Source: Bordetella ansorpii (lineage in GTDB: Bacteria > Pseudomonadota > Gammaproteobacteria > Burkholderiales > Burkholderiaceae_B). Taken from it: DNA of 64,000 nucleotides. Under the pieces are notes generated by a model. The model saw only the letters and a list, made by a program, of their open reading frames with translations, was not told where the DNA came from and made no database searches. Position 1 is the first letter of the stretch. The number at the start of each line of letters is the position of its first letter. Where the stretch lies: contig NZ_FKIF01000010.1 in assembly GCF_900078705.1 (NCBI RefSeq), forward strand, positions 248,001 to 312,000. Direction: 5' to 3'. The translations under genes and the position numbers were made by a program. Below are positions 8,641 to 22,900 of this stretch, piece after piece.

Positions 8641-9966
8641 TCAGAGATGCCGCTTCCGCCGTGCGATGCGTCTGGCGGCGGCGTCCAGCAACGGGTCGAA
8701 CACCTGGGCCTTGACCCGGGCATAGCACAGCGGCGCGCCGTAGGTCGTGTGATGCGCGGCGCCTGGAGCCTCGCCAGGAACCTCGTCCGCCACGTCCAGC
8801 AATTGCACCGGGGCGCCATGTTGCTTGAACACGGCGTACGCGGCGCGGCTGTTGGCGTAGTCGACGATCGCATCCTTGCTGCTGCCGCACAGGGCCGTGG
8901 GAATCCTCGGCGTCCAGTTCAGCAGATCGTTGGCGGCCAGGCGGCGGCGCAGCGTATTGCCCGGATTGTCCTGGAAGTCCGCGGCGAAGGCCGGCTGGCG
9001 CAGCGTGTCCATGTTGCCGTCGGCCGGGAACTTGCTCCGCAGGCCGCCCAGCGTGCTGGCGCCGGGATACCAGGACTCGATCTGCTGCGCATAGGGCATC
9101 CTGAACACGTCCGCGGGCGTATGGTAGATGTCGCCGTAGACGTGTTCGTAGCTGACGACCGTATAGGCCAGCAGTTGCGGCGCCAGCACATTTGGCTGGC
9201 CGTTGGTGCGTCCGGCCCATGCCTGCAGGAAGGTCTGTTGCAGGGCGTAGGGTCCGGCCATCGGGGCCGAGGCGGCCAGGGGAATGCGGTCGAGATAGCG
9301 ACGCTCGATCTCGCGCTGCGCGGCCATGGCCGCGTGGCCGCCTTGGGAATAGCCCATCAGCAGCGTGATGCCGGACCAGTTGCGGCGGTCGTCCCGCAGG
9401 TACTCCTGCGCTGCCAGGATGGCGTCCACGACGGCGCTCGCCTCCGAGTCGGCGTGCAGGTAGGGATGATAGGGATAGGTGGATCCACCCAGGCCCAGGT
9501 AATCGGGCACGACCACGGCGTAGCCGTGCGCGGCGAATGTCGACAGCACGGGGTCCGACGCGGCGGCCTGGCTGGCGCGCACGCTGCGCTTGCTTTGCGT
9601 GCCGGGGGCGCTGGCCAGCAGGGGCGTGCGCGAGGGGACGCCGGCCCCGCGTTCCAGCGGCCGGCAGTTGCGCGGCATGTAAAGGGCGGCCGACAGGATC
9701 GCTGGTTCGCCCCGCACGCCGATGCTGCGGTAAGCGGCGTCGATGACCTCGACATCGCAGGACGCGGGACCGCCCGGCGGCGCGCCACGATTGGCCTGGT
9801 CGATGGCCCCGCGTGGGTACTGGACGACAGGGTGCGTCCGCAGCAGGTCACCACGGGACACGTCCGCGGGCGTCTTCGCACAGGCGATGGACGAGGCGCC
9901 CATCATCACCAGGACCGCCAGCGGCGGCCCGGTCATTCCTCTGAACTTCGGACACATATTCGACAT
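8641..9966 (-). CDS. Secreted lipase-like alpha/beta hydrolase, Fur-box upstream
   Basis: A 441-residue hydrolase resembling the secretory lipase family (Candida antarctica lipase A type). The nucleophile motif GYSQGG is near residue 205 and is preceded by a VVPDYLGLGGS strand-loop. The N-terminus (MSNMCPKFRG then a hydrophobic run) is a signal peptide ending near AxA at residue 30. A cysteine there could alternatively be lipidated, but the lipobox is poor. The frame opens 16 codons earlier, but ATG 9966 fits the signal peptide best. A Fur box and a TATACT -10 element lie just upstream, so expression is probably iron-repressed. It may act on lipids or on acylated or ester-containing iron ligands; no direct evidence decides this. 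Confidence 0.78.
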   Translation of the reverse strand: MSNMCPKFRGMTGPPLAVLVMMGASSIACAKTPADVSRGDLLRTHPVVQYPRGAIDQANRGAPPGGPASCDVEVIDAAYRSIGVRGEPAILSAALYMPRNCRPLERGAGVPSRTPLLASAPGTQSKRSVRASQAAASDPVLSTFAAHGYAVVVPDYLGLGGSTYPYHPYLHADSEASAVVDAILAAQEYLRDDRRNWSGITLLMGYSQGGHAAMAAQREIERRYLDRIPLAASAPMAGPYALQQTFLQAWAGRTNGQPNVLAPQLLAYTVVSYEHVYGDIYHTPADVFRMPYAQQIESWYPGASTLGGLRSKFPADGNMDTLRQPAFAADFQDNPGNTLRRRLAANDLLNWTPRIPTALCGSSKDAIVDYANSRAAYAVFKQHGAPVQLLDVADEVPGEAPGAAHHTTYGAPLCYARVKAQVFDPLLDAAARRIARRKRHL

Positions 9967-9982
9967 GAGTATCCCCGTAAAG

Positions 9983-10018
9983 TTGAAGATAGTATAAATA
10001 TGGATGAGAATCATTGTC
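9983..10018. promoter_or_regulatory. Fur box with divergent sigma-70-like promoters (lipase and ECF sigma gene)
   Basis: The 19 bases at 10000-10018 (ATGGATGAGAATCATTGTC) match the classical Fur box GATAATGATAATCATTATC at 13 positions. On the plus strand TTGAAG (9983-9988), 17 bases and GAGAAT (10006-10011) could form a promoter toward the sigma gene. On the minus strand CGACAA, 17 bases and TATACT lead to the lipase. Both overlap the box, so Fur bound with iron would be expected to shut off both. The promoters are weaker calls than the box. Confidence 0.6.
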
Positions 10019-10075
10019 GGTTACGAATGGTTGACCGGACATCCGCAGGTGCCGCTCCCCCGAACAGGAGCAACC

Positions 10076-10222
10076 ATGCGCATCGTCGCCCATGGACGCT
10101 CAGGCGCGCCGCGGGTGGCTCCTGCGCCTGGGAAAAAGCCCGCGGCATCTCGTGCACAGAGAGTTTGGCGAATGCTCAGTGAGAAATCACAAGAAACCTG
10201 CATGCAGGAACTGAAAGGCTAA
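10076..10222 (+). CDS. Possible 48-residue leader ORF upstream of the ECF sigma gene
   Basis: ATG 10076 has AGGAG (10066-10070) five bases upstream, the best ribosome binding site between the Fur box and the sigma gene. The frame gives 48 basic residues beginning MRIVAHGRSGAP and ending MQELKG, with no domain I recognise. It lies on the expected leader transcript. It may be a real small protein, a translated leader affecting sigma expression, or chance. Confidence 0.25.
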   Translation: MRIVAHGRSGAPRVAPAPGKKPAASRAQRVWRMLSEKSQETCMQELKG

Positions 10223-10234
10223 CCGTGTGCAATG

Positions 10235-10263
10235 TGTCCCGTCCGCGAAGTCTGGACGGGACA
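10235..10263 (+). promoter_or_regulatory. Perfect 10-bp inverted repeat just before the sigma-factor ribosome binding site
   Basis: TGTCCCGTCC (10235-10244) and GGACGGGACA (10254-10263) are exact reverse complements with a 9-base spacer. The repeat ends 4 bases before the GGAGG (10268-10272) of the ECF sigma gene. It could be a protein operator or an mRNA hairpin affecting ribosome access. No T run follows, so it is not a simple terminator. Confidence 0.55.
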
Positions 10264-10280
10264 AATCGGAGGTATGGTTC

Positions 10281-10811
10281 ATGTCAGCGAATCCGTCCAA
10301 CCTGACGTTAGGCCGGGTGTTCATCGCGCATCGGTCGGAACTGCGAGGCCTGGCGCGCAAGATCGTGGGAGGGGCGGACGAAGCGGACGACGTGCTTCAG
10401 GATGCCTACCTGAAGCTGGTCGACGGCGCATGCGCGCGTGACGTCGAGAAGCCGTACGCCTACTGCTGCCAGGTCGTGCGCAACATGGCGCTGGATTACC
10501 GCCGCCGCAAGAGCGTCGAGGTCGCTTACTGCACGCAGTCCGACGACGGCGAGCTGCCTGACGTCGCGGGCGGTTTCGAGCCGGACGACGGGGTGGACGA
10601 GCGCCGGCTGCTGGAAGTCGTCAGCGACGTCCTGGCCACGCTGCCGCCGCGCACCCGCCTCGCGTTCGAACTGCACCGCGTGCAGGGCCTTACGCAGCGC
10701 GGCATCGGCGAGAAACTGGGGATTTCCGCCACCATGGTCAATTTCCTGTTGAAAGACGCCGTTCAGGCGTTGGCCCCCTGCTATGATCTCTACAGGCAGG
10801 GCCGTGGTTGA
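10281..10811 (+). CDS. ECF sigma factor of the iron-starvation type (FecI/PvdS/OrbS-like)
   Basis: A 176-residue ECF sigma factor. Region 2 spans about residues 10-75 (GRVFIAHRSELRGLARKI, then ADDVLQDAYLKLV, then YAYCCQVVRNMALDYRRR). Region 4 spans about 112-168 (LATLPPRTRLAFELHRVQGL, then GIGEKLGISATMVNFLLKDA). I chose ATG 10281 because GGAGG lies 8 bases upstream. It is the obvious candidate to read the three TAAA-N17-CGTC promoters before mbtH, the exporter and the esterase operon. A Fur box upstream suggests the cascade iron-Fur-sigma-siderophore genes. No full transmembrane anti-sigma factor is encoded nearby, and the TonB receptor lacks a signalling domain. This resembles the OrbS scheme of ornibactin regulation rather than cell-surface signalling. 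Confidence 0.88.
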   Translation: MSANPSNLTLGRVFIAHRSELRGLARKIVGGADEADDVLQDAYLKLVDGACARDVEKPYAYCCQVVRNMALDYRRRKSVEVAYCTQSDDGELPDVAGGFEPDDGVDERRLLEVVSDVLATLPPRTRLAFELHRVQGLTQRGIGEKLGISATMVNFLLKDAVQALAPCYDLYRQGRG

Positions 10812-10910
10812 TTGAACGGGCGCGCGCCGCGTCGCCAGGATGCCGAGGCCGCACCTACGAATACAACCGGCCGCCGCGCGGGGTGCACGCGGCATAGCAA
10901 CAGTGAGTCC

Positions 10911-11159
10911 ATGAACCCGACTTCATCCTCCCCGAATCCCGGGGTCTGGGAAGCCGCGCTGGCCTGGGTCCAACGGCAGCACGATGAAAGCGCCTTCGAT
11001 GCCGCGGCTCAGCAGGAACTGATAGCCTGGCTGCGCCAGGATCCCGAACACCGCCGTGCCTACGACCGGGCCGCCCGGCTCTGGCTGATCGCGGGCCTCG
11101 TTCCTCCCGTCAACGACCTCGATCCTCCCTCGGACTGTAAGGGCCCCACCGACGCCTGA
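10911..11159 (+). CDS. Stand-alone FecR N-terminal (DUF4880) domain protein
   Basis: An 82-residue protein whose core (VWEAALAWVQRQHDESAF, then LIAWLRQDPEHRRAYDRAARLW) matches the cytoplasmic N-terminal sigma-binding domain of FecR-type anti-sigma factors. The transmembrane helix and periplasmic FecR domain are missing; the frame ends in a short Pro/Asp-rich tail. I used ATG 10911; the frame is also open back to a TTG directly after the sigma stop. In E. coli the isolated N-terminal part of FecR is known to activate FecI constitutively. This natural mini-FecR could therefore be a soluble sigma cofactor or chaperone rather than an inhibitor. It follows the sigma gene by 99 bp. Confidence 0.72.
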   Translation: MNPTSSSPNPGVWEAALAWVQRQHDESAFDAAAQQELIAWLRQDPEHRRAYDRAARLWLIAGLVPPVNDLDPPSDCKGPTDA

Positions 11160-11174
11160 GCGGGCGCGGTGGGG
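11144..11174 (+). terminator. Strong hairpin over the stop codon of the DUF4880 gene, possible terminator
   Basis: CCCCACCG (11144-11151) pairs with CGGTGGGG (11167-11174). Inside it CGCC (11153-11156) pairs with GGCG (11163-11166), giving a 12-bp stem with one bulged base. The TGA stop is in the loop. Only GGCTTCCCT follows, so the U tract is weak. It sits between the sigma/DUF4880 pair and the promoter of the biosynthetic operon and could insulate them. Confidence 0.4.
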
Positions 11175-11273
11175 GCTTCCCTCCGACATCCGGCCTTTGA
11201 GGCGTCCAACGGCGCCTTGCGGGGGCCCCGCCGCGCCACGCGGCCTGCCCGGGCCCCGCTTCCGATATTTCAC

Positions 11274-11298
11274 TAAACAAATTTCGCCCTCTTTCGTC
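11274..11298 (+). promoter_or_regulatory. Iron-starvation sigma promoter of the NRPS operon (TAAA-N17-CGTC)
   Basis: TAAA at 11274-11277 and CGTC at 11295-11298 are 17 bases apart and lie about 68 bp before the mbtH start. The eight bases ACTAAACA (11272-11279) and the 15-base distance on to CGTC recur exactly at two other sites in the window (60645-60669 minus, 60700-60724 plus). TAAA/CGT elements are the type described for PvdS- and OrbS-class sigma factors. The site most likely drives the nine-gene operon to 52073. Confidence 0.75.
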
Positions 11299-11365
11299 AT
11301 ATCCGGAGAAGCCGCAGCGCGCTTGCCGCGCTCGGGTCCCACCGCAATAGAACCGAGGGTGCCGC

Positions 11366-11623
11366 ATGTCTACGAGTTGCTTCGACCGCGAAGACGAAAC
11401 GTTCATCGTCCTGGTCAACCACGAAGACCAATACTCGATCTGGCCGCATTGGAAAGCCGTCCCTGAGGGCTGGACCGCCGTGCAGGACGTGCGCGGCGAC
11501 AAGAAGACCGTGCTCGATTACGTCGAGCGGACCTGGACCGACATGCGCCCGCGCTCGTTGCGCGAATGGATGTCCAGCCAGGCGGCCACCCCGCAGGGCG
11601 AGGTGGCCAGGGACGGGGCCTGA
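11366..11623 (+). CDS. MbtH-like protein, NRPS adenylation-domain partner
   Basis: An 85-residue MbtH-family protein, the small chaperone or activator that binds NRPS adenylation domains. The family pattern is clear: FIVLVNHEDQYSIWP near residues 13-27, the VPEGW turn near 32-36, and the C-terminal DYVERTWTDMRPRSLREW with its conserved tryptophans. GAGGG lies 6 bases before the ATG. It is the first gene after the iron-starvation promoter, and the thioesterase gene begins 6 bp after its stop. The last 17 residues are a less conserved tail. Confidence 0.95.
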   Translation: MSTSCFDREDETFIVLVNHEDQYSIWPHWKAVPEGWTAVQDVRGDKKTVLDYVERTWTDMRPRSLREWMSSQAATPQGEVARDGA

Positions 11624-11628
11624 GCGCG

Positions 11629-12363
11629 ATGGCCCCGACCCGGCTGGTGTGCCTGCCTTGCGCGGGCGCCAGCGCGACCATGTATCTGCGCTGGCGGCGC
11701 CTGTTGCCGGCCTGGCTGGACGTCGTGCCGGCCGAGTTGCCGGGCCGCGGTTCGCGCCTGGCCGAGGACATCGCCACGGACTTCGACGCGCTGGTCGAAG
11801 CGCTGTGCACCGAACTGTCCGCGTCGTTGCAGGGCGATTACGTCCTGTTCGGGCACAGCATGGGCGCCTTGCTGGCCTATGGGATCGCCGTGCGCCTCAG
11901 GGCCGAGGGCCGTGCGCTGCCGCGCGCGCTGGTGGCGTCGGGCAGCCCCGCGCCGTCGCGCCGCGATCCGTCGCGCTTCGCCGGTCTCGATAGCGACGAC
12001 AGCCTGATCGAGGACATGCGCAAGCAGGGCGGAACACCCGACGAGGTCTACGCCCATGCCGACATGCTGCGCATGACGCTGGACATCCTGCGCGCGGATT
12101 ACCAGGTATGCCGCAGTTTCCGCGCCCGCCCGCAAGCCCCGCTGCCATTGCCCATCCATGTATTCGCGGGCCGGGCGGACGACATCGGGCTCGACAACCT
12201 GCTGCCGTGGCGGGAGGCGGCCGACGCCTGCACGCTCGATTGGTTCGATGGCGGGCATTTCTTCGTGCGGCACGAAGAGGGCGACGTGCTGCGCATGCTG
12301 GAACGTCGGCTGCAGGTCCGAACAACGCAGGTGTCCGCAGAGGCGCGGCCCGTGGCCGCGTAG
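11629..12363 (+). CDS. External (type II) thioesterase
   Basis: A 244-residue alpha/beta-hydrolase thioesterase of the NRPS/PKS type II class (GrsT-like). It begins RLVCLPCAGASATMY with the usual oxyanion-region glycine. The nucleophile motif GHSMG is near residue 71 and the catalytic histidine is in GGHFFV near the C-terminus. Type II thioesterases normally clear misprimed carrier domains. Here no synthetase carries a C-terminal thioesterase domain, so this enzyme is also the best candidate in the window for product release, which is inference. The frame extends 21 codons upstream into mbtH, but the family N-terminus begins at ATG 11629. Confidence 0.9.
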   Translation: MAPTRLVCLPCAGASATMYLRWRRLLPAWLDVVPAELPGRGSRLAEDIATDFDALVEALCTELSASLQGDYVLFGHSMGALLAYGIAVRLRAEGRALPRALVASGSPAPSRRDPSRFAGLDSDDSLIEDMRKQGGTPDEVYAHADMLRMTLDILRADYQVCRSFRARPQAPLPLPIHVFAGRADDIGLDNLLPWREAADACTLDWFDGGHFFVRHEEGDVLRMLERRLQVRTTQVSAEARPVAA

Positions 12364-12401
12364 CCGCGCGGCATCGCCGGCCCGAGGGCCACGGAGGAAT
12401 C

Positions 12402-13411
12402 ATGAGCATCGAGATTGCGCGTTTCGTACGAACCGCGCCGGATGGTTCGTCGCTGCCCGCGCTGATCGCGCCAGCGTTGCCGGGTGAGTCGCTGGCCGGC
12501 AGCCTGCCGCGCCTGCGCGACGACATCGATACGGCGTTGCTGGCGCAGGGCGCGGTGCTGCTGCGCGGTTTCGCGGTGCCGGACGTGCAGGCGTTCGAGG
12601 CGTTCGCCTCGTCGTTCGGGCATCCGCTGCTGAAGTACGAGTTCGGGTCGACGCCGCGCAGCGCCGTGTCGGCCTCCGGGGTCTACACCTCTACCGAATA
12701 TCCCGCGCACCAATACATCCCCCTGCACAACGAGCAGGCCTACACCACGGAATGGCCGATGCGCATCTGGTTCCATTGCGTCACGGCGGCCGAGCAGGGC
12801 GGAGCCACGCCGATCGCCGACAGCCGCGCGATATACCGCCGCATGCCGCAGTCTTTGCGGCGGCGCTTCGAGCCGGGTGTTCGCTATGTGCGCAACTACG
12901 GCGACTTCGACGTGCCGTGGCAGCAGGTGTTCAACACGGATGACCGGGCCGAGGTGCAGCGTTACTGCGCCGCGTCCGGCATCGCGTGCGAATGGCTGCC
13001 CGACGGCGGCCTGCGCACGGACCAGCTCTGCCAGGGCGTCGCGGTCCATCCCTGGACGGGCGAGTCCGTGTGGTTCAACCAGGCCCACCTGTTCCACGTC
13101 TCCAACCTCATGCCCGAGGTGCGCGAGTCGCTGGAGGCCTTGCTGGGTGTCGAGAACCTGCCGCGCAATGCCTATTACGCGGACGGCTCGCCGATCGAGG
13201 ACGAGGTGCTGGATGAAGTGCGCGCCGTGCTGGACGCGGAAACCGTGCGCTTCGAATGGCAGCAGGGCGACGTACTGATGCTGGACAACATGCTGGTCGC
13301 GCATGCCCGGGATCCCTATCGCGGAGCCCGCAAGGTCGTGGTGGCGATGGCGCATGCCCACGGAGAATCGGCCGGGTTGAGCGAGCCCGCCCTGTTGGAA
13401 CAGGACGCGAG

Positions 13412-13415
<4 letters not shown>
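12402..13415 (+). CDS. Stand-alone Fe(II)/2-oxoglutarate Asp beta-hydroxylase (SyrP/TauD family)
   Basis: A 337-residue non-heme iron oxygenase. The iron triad is visible as HNE in IPLHNEQAYTTEW (near residue 108) and the distal His of LVAHARDPY near residue 303; an Arg-Lys in GARKVVVAM follows for 2-oxoglutarate. GGAGG lies 4 bases before the ATG. It belongs to the type that hydroxylates carrier-bound aspartate in siderophore assembly. Published comparisons (Reitz and colleagues, 2019) separate stand-alone enzymes (TbetaH-Asp, L-erythro product) from NRPS-fused ones (IbetaH-Asp, L-threo product). This is the stand-alone type, and its likely substrate is the Asp on module 2. The stop overlaps the next start (ATGA). 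Confidence 0.88.
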
Positions 13416-19897
<6,482 letters not shown>

Positions 19898-19900
19898 CGC

Positions 19901-22900
19901 ATGTCTGAGCGAGTAGGCACCGAACTGGCGCAGCGTTTCGCACGCCTGGACGCGGCGGCGCAACGCACGTTCCTGGAACGGCTGCGCGCCAATGGATTGA
20001 GCTTCGCGGAGCTGCCCATCGTGGGCAGTCCGCGCGACCGGACCTTGCCGCTGTCGTACGCACAGCGTGCGCTATGGTTGACGTGGCAACTGGATCCCGC
20101 CAGTCCCGCCTACAACCTGCCCGGCATCCTGTGGCTGCGTGGGCCGCTGGACCTGCCGGCCCTGCGGGCCGCGCTGGCCCAACTCGTGCAGCGGCATGAA
20201 ACCTTGCGCACGCATTTCGCCGCGGGCAATGGAGCGGAACCGTGCCAGGTGGTGGCGCCGGCCCGGCCCGTGCCGCTGGAGCCCGAGCAGATGGACCTGG
20301 ATCAGGTGCGGCCATGGGCGCGGCAGCATGCCGTGACGCCCTTCGCCCTGGATGCCGAGCCCGCGCTGCGCGTGGCGCTTGCCCGGGTCGACCCGCGCAC
20401 GCACGCATTGTGCCTGGTGCTGCACCACATCATCGCCGATGGCCTGTCCATCCAGATCCTGATCGAGGAACTTGGCGAGCGGTACGAGAACGCCAGGGCA
20501 GGGCGGGCGCCGGCGCGCGATGCCCTGGATATCCAGTATGCCGATTACGCCGCCTGGCAGCGGACGTGGATGCAGGCGGGCGAAAGCGACCGCCAGATGG
20601 CGTACTGGCGCCAGCGGCTGGCGGCGGAAACAGGCCAGCAGGCGCTGGCGCCGGATCGTCCTCGGGATGCCGCCATTTCGCATGCCGAGGCGCGCGTACC
20701 GCTGGCATTGCCGGCGGGCATGGCCGGGGAGGTCCGCGCGGCGGCCCGCCGCCATGGCGTCTCGCTCTACATCTATATGGTCGCCGTGTTGGCGTGGACG
20801 CTGTACCGGTGCGGCGGCCAGGCGGACGTGCGGGTGGGCACGCCGCTGGCGGGCCGCGACCGCAGCGAAACGCGCGGGATGGTCGGCCATCTTGTGAACC
20901 TCGTGGTGCTGGCGCTGCGCGTCGATCCGGCGGCCGGCTTCGACGCCCTGCTGGCCGCGACGCGGGACGCCGTGCTGCAGGCGCAGGAGCACAAGGACCT
21001 GCCGTTCGACGCCTTGGTCGAGGCCCTGGCGCCGGCCCGCACGACCGGCATGCATCCGCTGTTCCAGGTGAAATGCGCGGAATTGCCACCGTTGCCTGCC
21101 GCGCGGCGGCGCGGCGAGCTGTCGATGGAGCTGGAGGCCCTGTCCGGCGGACGCGCGCACTTCGACCTGACGTTCGATTTCACGGACCATGGCGATGACG
21201 TGCGCGGCTACTTCGCCTACGCGTCGGAGCTGTTCGACGCCGCCACGATCCAGGCTTTGCGCGAGGTCTATGTGCAGGCGCTGGCGCGCGCGGTGCGGGA
21301 TGGCGCCGAACCGCTTGGAGCGGCATCGCACCCGGTGCGAAGCGCCGCGCGGGCCATGCCGGCGGACGCCTCCGCGCAGGCGCCCGATGTCATCGACGCA
21401 TGGCTGGGATGGGTGGAGCGGGCGCCCGGCGCCACGGGTGTGGCAGGCGCCGACGGCACATTGACGCAGGCCGGTCTGCGGGCCGCGAGCGCGGCGCTGG
21501 CGCGCGAACTGCGCCAGCACGGCGTGGCGGCCGGGGTGGCGGTCGGCGTGCACGCGCCGCGCTCGGCGGGCCTGGTGGCGGCGATGCTGGCCGTGCTGCG
21601 TGCGGGCGGCGTGTATGTGCCGCTCGATCCGGCGCTGCCCGCCGCGCGGCTGGCCTATCAGGTGCAGGCCAGCGGCGCGCGCCTGGTGGTGTCCGCCGAC
21701 GACGCGGTCGCCGTGGCGGCGTGGGCCGGGCAGGCGCGGGTGCTGCCCTTGCCGCCGGCGGACGGGACCGCGCGGGCGGTCGAATGGACGCCCGCGCCGG
21801 TACATCCGGCGCAACCCGCCTATGTCATCTTCACCTCGGGTTCGACCGGGCAGCCCAAGCCCGTGGTGATCAGCCGGGGCGCGCTCGCGGCCTACGTGGC
21901 CGGCGTGCTGGCGCGCATGGACCTGCCCGAGGACGCGCGCGGCATGGCGATGGCTTCGACCGTGGCCGCGGACCTCGGCCACACCATGCTGTTCGGCGCC
22001 CTGTGCGCGGGACGGGCCCTGCACATGATGCCGACGGAGCTGGCGTTCGATCCGGACGGTTTCGCGGCCTACATGCGCGAGCACGAGGTGGACGTGCTGA
22101 AGATCGTGCCCAGCCATCTGCAGGCGCTGCTGGCGGCCGCCGATGCCGCGGGCGTGCTGCCGCGCCGCCGCCTGGTGCTGGGCGGAGAGGCCACGGGCTG
22201 GGCCCTGCTGGGACGCGTGGCCCAGTTGCGGCCGGACTTGCGGGTGATGAATCACTATGGTCCCACCGAGACCACGGTGGGCATCCTGACGCAGGAAGCG
22301 GCAAGCGCGCAGCGCGACGTGCCCAGCCTGCCGCTGGGCGCGCCGTTGCCGGGCGCGCGGGCCTGGGTGCTGGACGCGGATCTGAACCCGCTGCCCGCCG
22401 GCCTGCCGGGCGAACTCTACCTGGGCGGGCCGGGCCTGGCCCAGGGGTATGGTGGCCGGCCCGGCGCCACCGCCGAACGGTTCGTGGCCGACCCTTTTGG
22501 CACGGGCTCCCGCCTGTACCGAACGGGCGACCGGGCGCGCATGCTGGCCGACGGTAGCCTGGTCTTCCTGGGCCGCACCGATGGCCAGGTCAAGGTGCGC
22601 GGCTACCGGATCGAGCTGGGCGAGGTCGCCGGCAGCCTGCTTGCCGAGCCCGGCGTGGCCCAGGCGCATGCGGTGGTGCGCAACGGGCCGGACGGCCGGG
22701 CGCAACTGCTGGCCTATGTGGTGCCGCAGGCGGGGGTGGCGCTGGATGCCCGCCAACTGCGCGACGCGCTGGCCGCGCGGGTGCCCGACGCCATGGTGCC
22801 GTCCGCGATCGTGGTGTTGGCCGCGATGCCGTTGACGCCCAACGGCAAGGTGGATGCGCGGGCCTTGCCCGAGCCCGCCGTCGAAGGTGACGCCGGCGAC

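Noticed and set aside
8142-8873. Minus-strand ORF of 243 residues spanning the TerC-lipase gap
   Set aside because: Its first half is a frame-shifted shadow of the lipase C-terminus. The rest is Arg/Ala/Ser-rich with no ribosome binding site or domain.
10227-10811. Upstream start (GTG 10227) for the sigma factor
   Set aside because: It would translate through the inverted repeat and adds residues without family similarity. ATG 10281 has an ideal GGAGG site.
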